Source of the DNA: an uncultured Paraglaciecola sp.
GTDB lineage: Bacteria; Pseudomonadota; Gammaproteobacteria; Enterobacterales; Alteromonadaceae
Assembly: GCA_905479025.1 (NCBI GenBank)
Contig: CAJQKX010000160.1
Location: forward strand, 1 to 5,232
DNA: 5,232 nt
Reading direction: 5' to 3'
Shown here: positions 1 through 5,232 of the stretch, piece by piece
How positions within the stretch are numbered: position 1 is the stretch's first letter
Layout of the letters: every line of letters starts with the position of its first letter
Position numbers and translations under genes: made by a program
Notes under the pieces: generated by a model
Seen by the model: only the letters and a program-made list of their open reading frames with translations
Told to the model about the DNA's origin: nothing
Database searches by the model: none

Positions 1-746
1 GAACTGACTGCTGTTTTATCTTGGCTTTGGCACAGTCCTCTGAGAACACTGTGTAATCTTTTTTCATCTCTGACATCTTGGTGATACCAGTTAATTAACA
101 ATTTACTAATATCCTCATCTATCTGATGATTCTCTAATGATGCACACAAAGCATATTGCATGTCTGGGGGTAAGGTCGAGAATTGTTTTAACAACAGATG
201 TCTGCGTTGGCCGTGTTGTAAAGACGCGGTAAAATCAGCTATTCCCTGCAGAGGAAGCGTGCGCCAATCGTGTCGTTCAGGATGTGTTAAATATTGTTCA
301 ACTAAAGCTAAGTGTTCTGACAAGGGAATATCTAATTCAATTCGCCCGATACTATTAAAGTCAGCCAGTTGTTGTTGGTTGGGAACAAATGTAAAAGGGT
401 TTTCAGGCAGCTGATTATTTGTACTGTTTTGCTTGTCTAGCGTCTGCCCTAATGCTTCTACTACTAGCTGCAAAAACTGTTGTTGTGCTGCAGCAATTAC
501 TAAGCCCTGTTCATCTAAAGGTAATTTAACAAACCAAATATAACGTTCATGGCTCATTTTTTTGTCAAAAAATAAAATACCAAACCAAGCATGCTGTTGT
601 CTGGGGAAGGGAGCGGGCAAAGTAGCACTTTCGATCTCTAAAAAAAGTTGAGACTCAAGTTGCCTGATACCACGAGCCATGTCGAAAACGCGATAGTCTG
701 TGCCAGCTTGGAGTAAAAATTCGCTGATAGTATTGATCTGACTCAT
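1..746 (-). CDS. DUF3549 family protein, C-terminus cut off by window edge
   Basis: The reverse strand is open without a stop from an ATG at 746-744 to the left edge, giving the first 248 residues; family members are about 340 residues as I recall, so roughly the last quarter lies outside. The N-terminus (MSQINTISEFLLQAGTDYRV, then FDMARGIRQLE) matches the conserved opening of DUF3549, which supports this start even though no purine-rich Shine-Dalgarno (SD) sequence precedes it. Other visible features are a W-F-G-I-L-F segment near residue 56, a Gln-rich stretch (AAAQQQFLQLVVEALGQ, about 92-108) and repeated Leu/His/Asp-rich helical segments towards the C-terminal side. There is no signal peptide or membrane segment, so it is probably cytoplasmic. 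Its function is unknown. It is divergent from the yqcC-truC-yqcA cluster, an arrangement I recall from other marine gammaproteobacteria. Family assignment is from memory of the N-terminal pattern. Confidence 0.82.
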   Translation of the reverse strand, partial: MSQINTISEFLLQAGTDYRVFDMARGIRQLESQLFLEIESATLPAPFPRQQHAWFGILFFDKKMSHERYIWFVKLPLDEQGLVIAAAQQQFLQLVVEALGQTLDKQNSTNNQLPENPFTFVPNQQQLADFNSIGRIELDIPLSEHLALVEQYLTHPERHDWRTLPLQGIADFTASLQHGQRRHLLLKQFSTLPPDMQYALCASLENHQIDEDISKLLINWYHQDVRDEKRLHSVLRGLCQSQDKTAVS

Positions 747-830
747 GTTATTATTACGTACATTATTTGCTTATTAAAATTAAAATGATTAGAAAATACA
801 CATAACATCTATTTCCTCAGGTAATTACAG
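747..830. promoter_or_regulatory. Divergent intergenic region between DUF3549 and yqcC
   Basis: These 84 AT-rich bases must carry the start signals for both divergent genes. No promoter stands out on either strand. For yqcC, TTGCTT (767-772) with a poor -10 TAGAAA (790-795, 17-nt spacer) is the best candidate; TAAAAT at 781-786 is a better -10 but lacks a -35. No symmetrical operator was seen. The promoter role is inferred from gene layout. Confidence 0.35.
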
Positions 831-833
831 TTG
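819..833 (+). promoter_or_regulatory. Ribosome binding site deciding the yqcC TTG start
   Basis: AGG at 819-821, within CAGGTAA, lies 9 nt before the TTG at 831. The in-frame ATG at 837 would be 15 nt away, which is too far for efficient initiation. TTG is therefore preferred, although the two starts differ by only two residues. Confidence 0.5.
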
Positions 834-1160
834 AGCATGCCACGTAGTCATAAAGAAGTCGAAATTCTAATCATAAAATTGGAACAAAGTCTGCGAGAAG
901 AGATGTTGTGGTCGAGTTCTACACCGCCAGACAAAGCCCTTCAAAGTATATTGCCCTTTGCCTTAGACACTTTGTCTTTTGAACAATGGTTGCAGTTTGT
1001 TTTTATTCCAAAAATGATAGTAATTGTCAATTTCAAAAGTACATTGCCAGATGATTTTAAGCTGCTGCCAATGGCACAACAACGTTTTGGCACTGCTTAT
1101 AATAAGCCAAAGCTTATGGAAGTGATAAGACAAATTGATTTAATTTCTGCCCCTTCATAA
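831..1160 (+). CDS. yqcC: YqcC family protein (DUF446), function unknown
   Basis: A 109-residue protein, the same length as E. coli YqcC as I recall it. The family core is clear: LEQSLREEMLW near the N-terminus, then P-F-(A/M)-(L/M)-D-T, then FEQWLQFVFIPKM (about residues 50-62), corresponding to LEWLQWVLIPRM in E. coli, and a C-terminal IRQIDLI corresponding to LEKLD. It looks like a small, soluble, mostly helical protein with no membrane segment. No biochemical role is established for the family, to my knowledge. It is probably the first gene of an operon with truC and yqcA, the same three-gene order as in E. coli, where syd rather than a DUF3549 gene lies upstream. The start is probably TTG at 831 on spacing to the SD; ATG at 837 is the alternative. 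The stop is one base before the truC start. Confidence 0.9.
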   Translation: MSMPRSHKEVEILIIKLEQSLREEMLWSSSTPPDKALQSILPFALDTLSFEQWLQFVFIPKMIVIVNFKSTLPDDFKLLPMAQQRFGTAYNKPKLMEVIRQIDLISAPS

Positions 1161-1161
1161 C

Positions 1162-1908
1162 ATGCAGCGTTCTGTTATTTACCAAGATGAATATTTAGTC
1201 GCTATTAATAACCCTCTGGGGCTTTTAGTGCATCGCAGTATGCTGGATAAGCAAGAAACTAAGTTTGCCATTCAATTATTACGTGATCAAATTGGTCAAT
1301 ATGTTTTTCCAGTTCATCGATTAGACAAACCAACTTCCGGTGTATTGATTTTCGCTTTGTCTGCTGATATTGCCAAAAAATTAGGTGAACAGTTTGCCGC
1401 TCAAATAATTGAGAAAACCTATCTGGCGATTGTACGAGGGCATATTATGGATGAAGGTGAAATAGATTATGCACTGAAGGAAAAACACGACAAAATAGCT
1501 GATAAAATGACTAAATTAGATAAACCAGCGCAACAAGCAGTGACAGGTTTTAATTGTCTAGACAAGTTTGAATTGCCCTTCGCTGTGAGTAAGTACGCAT
1601 CTGCTCGGTATTCATTGGTGCAACTAACGCCTAAAACAGGTCGTAAACATCAGCTTCGGCGACATTTAGCCCATATCAACCACCCTATTGTCGGAGATAC
1701 CGCCCACGGCGACGGTAAGCACAATACATTCATACGACAACAATTTAACTTTCATCAATTAGCTTTGACATGTAAGTCAATGCTTCTAACGCACCCTGTA
1801 TCTAAAGCGCAGTTATTTTTACGTTGCGATTTAGATAAGAATATTTTTGATTTACTAGAAAAATGGCATGTAAGTCACCATCAAATACACAAAATAAATA
1901 AATTGTAG
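1162..1908 (+). CDS. truC: tRNA pseudouridine(65) synthase TruC
   Basis: A 248-residue member of the RluA/TruC pseudouridine synthase family, which isomerises U65 in the T-stem/acceptor region of certain tRNAs (tRNA-Ile1 and tRNA-Asp in E. coli). The catalytic-loop motif HRLDKPTSG (residues 52-60) contains the nucleophilic Asp55. The N-terminal VIYQDEYLVAINNPLGLLVH is the usual family opening, with Asn17 where E. coli has Lys. The later motif KTGRKHQLRRH (158-168), followed by LAHINHPIVGDTAHGD, is typical and includes the conserved Arg161. It is slightly shorter at the C-terminus than E. coli TruC (about 260). No S4 domain is present, as expected for TruC. No SD precedes the ATG; with the yqcC stop one base upstream, translation probably depends on coupling. 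RluA-type rRNA enzymes are the alternative, but the whole-length match and the yqcC/yqcA neighbours favour TruC. Confidence 0.95.
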   Translation: MQRSVIYQDEYLVAINNPLGLLVHRSMLDKQETKFAIQLLRDQIGQYVFPVHRLDKPTSGVLIFALSADIAKKLGEQFAAQIIEKTYLAIVRGHIMDEGEIDYALKEKHDKIADKMTKLDKPAQQAVTGFNCLDKFELPFAVSKYASARYSLVQLTPKTGRKHQLRRHLAHINHPIVGDTAHGDGKHNTFIRQQFNFHQLALTCKSMLLTHPVSKAQLFLRCDLDKNIFDLLEKWHVSHHQIHKINKL

Positions 1909-1973
1909 ATGTGTAGGGTATCTCCAAAAACCAAAATTCAATAAATTAGCACAACACAATTAGGATTTTTAAT

Positions 1974-2420
1974 ATGAGTAAAATCGGTATTTTTGTAGGA
2001 TCAGTCTATGGCAATGCACAACATGTGGCAGAAGAAGTCAAAACTATGTTGAGTGGGCAAGGAATAGAATCTGAAGTGTTTACTGTTCCGACACTGAACG
2101 ACTTTAAACAGGTCTCGTCTATATTGTTTATTAGCTCAACCACAGGGCAGGGTGACATTCCGCCTAATTTAGAGTTTTTTGTTCAAGACTTACGTGATCA
2201 ATCTCCATTGATGGGACAAAAACCTTTTGCTGTTGCCGGCCTTGGTGATAGTAGTTATGGTGAGACATACTGCGGTGCAGGACGACAAATTTTCGAATTG
2301 TTAACTGAATTGAAAGGCAAGCCCATTACAGAGCTACTGGAAATTGATGCATCCGAAACTCTTGAACCGGAAGTGGAAGTTGTTGCATGGGCAGAAAAAT
2401 GGTTGTCAGAATTGAGATGA
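1974..2420 (+). CDS. yqcA: Flavodoxin YqcA (short-chain, MioC-like)
   Basis: A 148-residue, single-domain flavodoxin that should bind FMN non-covalently and carry electrons in the cytoplasm. The phosphate-binding loop is GSVYGNAQ (residues 9-16), following the first strand KIGIFV. The second FMN-contacting loop is SSTTGQGDIPPN (54-65), and the third is GLGDSSYGETYCGAGRQ (89-105). The C-terminal IDASETLEPE matches E. coli YqcA (IDASENPEPE). MioC is the nearest alternative, but the length, the C-terminal motif and the position directly after truC all favour YqcA. The physiological partner is not established. The ATG at 1974 has AGGA (1962-1965) at 8-nt spacing. The 65-nt gap after truC shows no clear terminator or promoter, so the gene is probably cotranscribed with it. 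A bidirectional terminator follows. Confidence 0.93.
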   Translation: MSKIGIFVGSVYGNAQHVAEEVKTMLSGQGIESEVFTVPTLNDFKQVSSILFISSTTGQGDIPPNLEFFVQDLRDQSPLMGQKPFAVAGLGDSSYGETYCGAGRQIFELLTELKGKPITELLEIDASETLEPEVEVVAWAEKWLSELR

Positions 2421-2439
2421 AATTTTAAGTGTCAGATAT

Positions 2440-2467
2440 AAAAAAAGCGCCATCGGCGCTTTTTTTT
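2440..2467. terminator. Bidirectional Rho-independent terminator between yqcA and rpsT
   Basis: A perfect GC core, GCGCC (2447-2451), pairs with GGCGC (2455-2459) across the three-base loop ATC. It is flanked by a run of seven A (2440-2446) and eight T (2460-2467), which extend the stem and give a U-tract in both directions. It lies 19 nt after the yqcA stop and about 13 nt after the rpsT stop on the opposite strand, so one hairpin can end both convergent transcripts. Confidence 0.92.
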
Positions 2468-2480
2468 AAACAATACAAAT

Positions 2481-2744
2481 CTAACCTAAAGCTTTAATTT
2501 GTGCTGCAAGACGGCTCTTATGACGAGCAGCCTTATTTTTATGGATCAAACCTTTAGTTGCCATTCTGTCAATTAAAGGTGTTGCTGCAGTGAATGCAGC
2601 TTGAGCAGCTTCTTTATCACCAGAGGCGATTGCAGAAAGTACTTTTTTCAAAGATGTACGTGTCATAGAGCGACGGCTAGCGTTATGTTGGCGACGCTTC
2701 TCCGCTTGTATGGCACGTTTCTTAGCAGACTTGATGTTAGCCAA
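2481..2744 (-). CDS. rpsT: 30S ribosomal protein S20
   Basis: An 87-residue protein of exactly the E. coli length. It begins [20 protein letters not shown], the hallmark opening of bacterial S20, and ends [13 protein letters not shown]. It is highly basic and helical, and binds 16S rRNA early in 30S assembly. The start codon is TTG (2744-2742), with the SD GGGAG 7 nt upstream. E. coli rpsT also uses UUG, and there the weak start is linked to autogenous control by S20, so a similar control is plausible here. Two sigma70-type promoters lie upstream. The stop is TAG, and the shared terminator follows. It is monocistronic, convergent with yqcA and divergent from murJ. Confidence 0.98.
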   Translation of the reverse strand: MANIKSAKKRAIQAEKRRQHNASRRSMTRTSLKKVLSAIASGDKEAAQAAFTAATPLIDRMATKGLIHKNKAARHKSRLAAQIKALG

Positions 2745-2756
2745 GTTGGAACTCCC
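2742..2756 (-). promoter_or_regulatory. rpsT ribosome binding site with UUG start
   Basis: On the minus strand GGGAG (2756-2752) precedes the TTG start (2744-2742) by 7 nt. The conserved S20 N-terminus begins exactly at this TTG, and no in-frame ATG is available for the complete protein. Confidence 0.85.
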
Positions 2757-2788
2757 AAAAAAATTCTAGTCAAAATTCAAGGGTGCGG

Positions 2789-2817
2789 ATTATGAGGATC
2801 AAGTGGGTTTATGTCAA
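2789..2817 (-). promoter_or_regulatory. rpsT proximal sigma70 promoter
   Basis: On the minus strand a perfect -35 TTGACA (2817-2812), a 17-nt spacer and the -10 CATAAT (2794-2789, 5 of 6 to consensus) form a near-ideal promoter. The start point would be near 2782, giving a leader of about 38 nt. The segment just after the -10 is GC-rich (CCGCACCC), as in promoters of ribosomal genes under stringent control; that regulatory reading is inference. Confidence 0.8.
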
Positions 2818-2831
2818 TTAGTTTTGCGGGT

Positions 2832-2860
2832 TTTATAGGTATATAGTGGATTTTTTTCAA
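2832..2860 (-). promoter_or_regulatory. rpsT distal sigma70 promoter
   Basis: On the minus strand the -35 TTGAAA (2860-2855), a 17-nt spacer and the -10 TATAAA (2837-2832) each match consensus at 5 of 6 positions. It lies 43 nt upstream of the proximal promoter. E. coli rpsT is also transcribed from two promoters, so a tandem pair here is credible. Confidence 0.6.
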
Positions 2861-2921
2861 TTTAATCAATTAAAATTGTTTTACAGACATAAATTAGTCC
2901 TTCTAAGCCTGACTGAATCAA

Positions 2922-2951
2922 TAGACTCTTTGTTAGTTGTTGAAGCATAAT
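2922..2951 (+). promoter_or_regulatory. Candidate murJ promoter
   Basis: TAGACT (2922-2927), an 18-nt spacer and CATAAT (2946-2951) would start transcription near 2958, just ahead of the murJ SD. The -10 is good but the -35 matches only 4 of 6. murJ has no upstream gene on its strand before the terminator at 2440-2467, so it needs a promoter in this region. Confidence 0.35.
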
Positions 2952-2966
2952 AACTCTTTTATTGGT

Positions 2967-2982
2967 AAGGAAGAATTGGGTG
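2967..2982 (+). promoter_or_regulatory. Ribosome binding site deciding the murJ GTG start
   Basis: AAGGAAG (2967-2973) places AGGA 8 nt before the GTG at 2980. The upstream in-frame TTG at 2962 has no SD and itself overlaps the leader. The GTG start also gives the MSGKLFKSGM opening expected for MurJ of this group. Confidence 0.8.
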
Positions 2983-4551
2983 TCAGGTAAGTTATTTAAA
3001 TCAGGCATGATTGTCAGTGCTATGACATTTATCTCGCGTATTTTGGGTTTAGTAAGAGACGCTGTCATTGCCAACTTAATGGGGGCAGGTGCCAATGCTG
3101 ATGTATTCTTGTTTGCCAACAAAATCCCCAATTTTCTGCGGCGTTTATTTGCTGAAGGTGCATTTGCTCAGGCATTTATACCCGTTTTAGCTGATGTTAA
3201 ACATGAAGGTGATGAAGAACACTTAAAACAATTTGTTGCCAAAGTCAGCGGCACTTTAGGCGTAATAGTGACCATGGTTACTGTTGTTGGTGTAGTTGCT
3301 TCGCCAATACTGGCAGCGCTTTTTGGAATGGGTTGGTTTGTTGAATATGTTAATGGGGAGCCAGCAGGAGAAAAGTTTGAACTGGCGTCGTTAATGCTAA
3401 AAATAACGTTTCCCTATTTGTTATTTGTATCTTTGACCGGTTTAGCCGGTGCTATTCTTAATACATTGAATAAGTTTGCTGTAGCTGCTTTTACTCCAGT
3501 ACTGCTCAATGTCGCCATTATTAGTTGCGCAATTTATTTAGCCCCAAGATTTGATGAGCCTGCGTATGCTTTAGCCTGGGGAGTGTTTCTGGGTGGTTTT
3601 TTTCAATTAGTTTTTTTATTACCGTTTTTATTTAAAGCAGGATTATTGGTTAGACCAAAATGGGGATGGTACGACCCCGATATTATCAAAGTGCGGAAAT
3701 TAATCATTCCCGCGCTTTTTGGCGTGTCTGTTGGTCAACTTAATTTATTGTTTGATACTGTTATTGCAAGTTTTCTTGGAACCGGCTCGATATCATGGCT
3801 TTATTACTCTGACCGTCTATTAGAGTTTCCATTGGGATTATTTGGCATTGCTATAGCGACTGTTATCTTACCGACCTTGTCACACAATCATGTATCTAAA
3901 GATGATAAAGCGTTTAGCGCTAATATTGACTGGGCAGTAAAAATGGTGTGTTTATTGGGTATCCCCGCCGCTACAGGTTTATTTATGCTGGCAGAGCCTA
4001 TGTTATTGACTATTTTCCAGCGTGGTGAGTTTACCCCACAAGATGCCACTTTTGCTTCACATAGCTTGAAGGCATATTCATTTGGTTTATTGAGTTTTAT
4101 GTTGGTTAAGGTTTTAGCTCCGGGCTTTTACTCTAAACAAGATATCAAGACACCTGTTAAATTTGGGATTTGGTGTATGGCTGCGAATATGTTGTTTAAC
4201 TTCATTTTAGTTTGGCCATTTGACTATGTAGGCTTGGCCATGGCAACGTCTCTTTCCGCCCTCATGAATGCCTTACTTCTCTACGTAACATTGCATAAGA
4301 GAGGCGTTTACATTGCCTCATCACAGACAATTACTCTTATTGTCAAAATCGTGTTTGCTAGTAGCCTAATGGGTATTGTTATTTTTATGCTTAACCCTAT
4401 GCTCGTCTACTGGGTTGATTTTTCATTAATCGAAAAGGTTTTTGAGCTAGCTAAATTAATTTTATTCGGGGCAACGGTATTTGTCATTAGCCTATTGATA
4501 CTAGGGGTGAGAAAACAGACTTTCTCAACATCAAAAGTTGTCACAAAATAA
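2980..4551 (+). CDS. murJ: Lipid II flippase MurJ (MviN)
   Basis: A 523-residue polytopic inner-membrane protein of the MOP superfamily that flips lipid-linked peptidoglycan precursor (lipid II) to the periplasmic side. Its length fits the family (E. coli 511), and the many hydrophobic segments fit the usual 14 helices. Counterparts of functionally important E. coli residues are present: Arg20 and Arg26 in FISRILGLVRDAV, Asp41 in ANADVF, Arg54 in NFLRRLFAEGAFAQAF, and Asp278-Arg279 in YYSDRLLEFP. The segment VLAPGFYSKQDIKTPVKF is another strong family signature. An upstream TTG at 2962 would add six residues, but the GTG at 2980 has the SD and a family-like N-terminus. The gene is divergent from rpsT and upstream of ribF, the usual order in several gammaproteobacteria though not in E. 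coli. No strong terminator follows directly, so read-through into ribF is possible. Confidence 0.96.
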   Translation: MSGKLFKSGMIVSAMTFISRILGLVRDAVIANLMGAGANADVFLFANKIPNFLRRLFAEGAFAQAFIPVLADVKHEGDEEHLKQFVAKVSGTLGVIVTMVTVVGVVASPILAALFGMGWFVEYVNGEPAGEKFELASLMLKITFPYLLFVSLTGLAGAILNTLNKFAVAAFTPVLLNVAIISCAIYLAPRFDEPAYALAWGVFLGGFFQLVFLLPFLFKAGLLVRPKWGWYDPDIIKVRKLIIPALFGVSVGQLNLLFDTVIASFLGTGSISWLYYSDRLLEFPLGLFGIAIATVILPTLSHNHVSKDDKAFSANIDWAVKMVCLLGIPAATGLFMLAEPMLLTIFQRGEFTPQDATFASHSLKAYSFGLLSFMLVKVLAPGFYSKQDIKTPVKFGIWCMAANMLFNFILVWPFDYVGLAMATSLSALMNALLLYVTLHKRGVYIASSQTITLIVKIVFASSLMGIVIFMLNPMLVYWVDFSLIEKVFELAKLILFGATVFVISLLILGVRKQTFSTSKVVTK

Positions 4552-4612
4552 CACTAACTAATGCAATTAATGCGCGCCTTTGTTTAAAAATGAGTATTCC
4601 TTAAGTTTACTG

Positions 4613-4641
4613 CTTTCAATCGGTCTATAGTCAGTTATAAT
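4613..4641 (+). promoter_or_regulatory. Candidate ribF promoter
   Basis: A perfect -10 TATAAT (4636-4641) is followed by a GC-rich segment (CCGTCCC). The -35 is weak: CTTTCA (4613-4618, 17-nt spacer) matches 3 of 6, and no extended -10 TG is present. The start point would be near 4648, giving a leader of about 65 nt that contains the tandem repeat at 4663-4700. Confidence 0.5.
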
Positions 4642-4662
4642 CCGTCCCTTTGATTGATTTCC

Positions 4663-4700
4663 AGCAAGCCTTTGGGCTTTTATAGCAAGCCTTTGAGCTT
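4663..4700 (+). repeat. Two-copy 17-bp tandem repeat with hairpins in the ribF leader
   Basis: AGCAAGCCTTTGGGCTT (4663-4679) recurs as AGCAAGCCTTTGAGCTT (4684-4700), with one mismatch and a 21-nt period. Copy 1 folds as AAGCC (4666-4670) with GGCTT (4675-4679) around TTTG, and T residues follow (TTTT 4678-4681). Copy 2 forms only a weaker stem, AAGC with GCTT. GGCTT of copy 1 could instead pair with AAGCC of copy 2 (4687-4691). This may be a weak murJ terminator, an attenuator in the ribF leader or a simple duplication; only the repeat itself is certain. Confidence 0.7.
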
Positions 4701-4712
4701 AAAGAGAGTGCA

Positions 4713-5232
4713 GTGGAACTGATACGTGGACTTCATAACCTTCGTGATAAGCATCGCGGTTGTGTATTAACAATAGGTAAGTTTGACGGGGTGCATTTAG
4801 GTCACCAAGCTGTACTTAGCCAAGTAGTTGAAAAAGCTAAAGAATTAGGTTTGCCTTCGACAGTGATGGTTTTTGAACCACAACCTGAAGAGTTGTTTAC
4901 TCCTGATAAGGCACCTGCCCGTTTAAGTCTACTTCGCGATAAATATACTCAGTTAAAAGCTTTAGGTGTTGACCGTTTGCTGTGCGTAACTTTCGATCGA
5001 CATTTTGCTGCTTTTAGTGCCACTGATTTTGTTAAAGGTTTATTAGTCGATAAACTGGGCATTAAATACTTGGTAGTGGGTGATGATTTTCGTTTTGGTA
5101 AAGGCCGAGTCGGTGACTTTTCTACTCTTTTGGAAGAAGGTAAGAAATGCTTATTTGACGTAGTCAGTACTCAGAGTTTTCGACTTGAAAATTGTCGTAT
5201 TAGCTCCACTGCGGTTCGTAATGCCCTCAGCG
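4713..5232 (+). CDS. ribF: Bifunctional riboflavin kinase/FAD synthetase, C-terminus cut off by window edge
   Basis: The first 173 residues of RibF, a protein of about 310 residues, are present and open to the right edge. RibF phosphorylates riboflavin to FMN and adenylylates FMN to FAD in the cytoplasm. The visible part is nearly the whole N-terminal FMN adenylyltransferase domain: the opening ELIRGLHNL, the nucleotidyltransferase motif GKFDGVHLGHQ with HxGH at residues 28-31, FEPQPEELF (54-62), VGDDFRFGKGR (122-132) and ISSTAVR (163-169). The C-terminal riboflavin kinase domain lies outside the window. The GTG at 4713 is preferred because it gives the family N-terminus and has a purine-rich SD-like sequence, AAGAGAGT (4702-4709), just upstream. 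E. coli has Asn where this protein has Lys23. In related genomes ileS, lspA and ispH follow, which would be expected to the right. Confidence 0.96.
   Translation, partial: MELIRGLHNLRDKHRGCVLTIGKFDGVHLGHQAVLSQVVEKAKELGLPSTVMVFEPQPEELFTPDKAPARLSLLRDKYTQLKALGVDRLLCVTFDRHFAAFSATDFVKGLLVDKLGIKYLVVGDDFRFGKGRVGDFSTLLEEGKKCLFDVVSTQSFRLENCRISSTAVRNALS

Noticed and set aside
160..414. 84-residue open frame on the plus strand
   Set aside because: It lies inside the DUF3549 gene on the opposite strand, is Cys/Ser-rich with no family resemblance, and has no SD. It is a shadow.
1909..1973. Separate promoter for yqcA in the gap after truC
   Set aside because: No -35/-10 pair with acceptable spacing was found, so cotranscription with truC is the simpler reading.
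2601..2795. 64-residue open frame on the plus strand over rpsT
   Set aside because: It is antisense to S20 and its promoter region, with composition unlike a real protein.
2962..2979. Upstream TTG start for murJ, adding six residues
   Set aside because: No SD precedes it, and the GTG at 2980 has AGGA at 8-nt spacing plus the expected N-terminal sequence.
2862..3131. 89-residue minus-strand open frame over the murJ start
   Set aside because: It is antisense to the conserved MurJ N-terminus, lacks an SD and does not resemble any known protein.
4552..4590. Terminator directly after murJ (GCAATTAATGC region)
   Set aside because: The inverted symmetry is broken by a central mismatch, is AT-rich, and no T-tract follows.
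4648..4712. FMN riboswitch ahead of ribF
   Set aside because: The leader is too short and lacks the conserved multi-stem FMN aptamer; FMN riboswitches in this class usually precede ribB instead.

Overview
The window is AT-rich chromosomal DNA (about 40% G+C by eye) from a gammaproteobacterium, most likely of the Alteromonadales (Alteromonas/Glaciecola/Shewanella-like). Three things point there: a DUF3549 gene divergent from a yqcC-truC-yqcA cluster, the order rpsT(-)/murJ(+)/ribF(+), and proteins that align from memory with their E. coli counterparts over nearly their whole length. This placement is inference from gene order and protein similarity; no search was run.

Layout. Positions 1-746 (minus) hold the N-terminal 248 residues of a DUF3549 protein that runs off the left edge. 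An 84-nt divergent intergenic region follows. Then come yqcC (831-1160, TTG start), truC (1162-1908, one base after the yqcC stop) and yqcA (1974-2420), all plus strand and probably one operon. A bidirectional terminator hairpin at 2440-2467 separates yqcA from the convergent rpsT (2481-2744, minus, TTG start). rpsT has two good sigma70 promoters upstream, followed by the divergent murJ (2980-4551, plus; GTG start chosen over an upstream TTG). A 161-nt leader region with a strong -10 box and a 21-nt-period tandem repeat leads to ribF (4713 to the right edge, GTG start), which contains nearly all of the FAD synthetase domain but not the riboflavin kinase domain.

Roles. This is core housekeeping DNA: tRNA modification (TruC), an FMN-binding electron carrier (YqcA), ribosome assembly (S20), lipid II flipping for peptidoglycan synthesis (MurJ) and FMN/FAD synthesis (RibF). 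DUF3549 and YqcC have no assigned function. No mobile element, CRISPR array, tRNA, rRNA or defence system is visible. I do not see a new biological system here. The points most worth checking are regulatory: the ribF leader repeat, the rpsT UUG start with its dual promoters, and the stop-start junction of yqcC and truC. No stretch longer than 300 bases lacks a gene.
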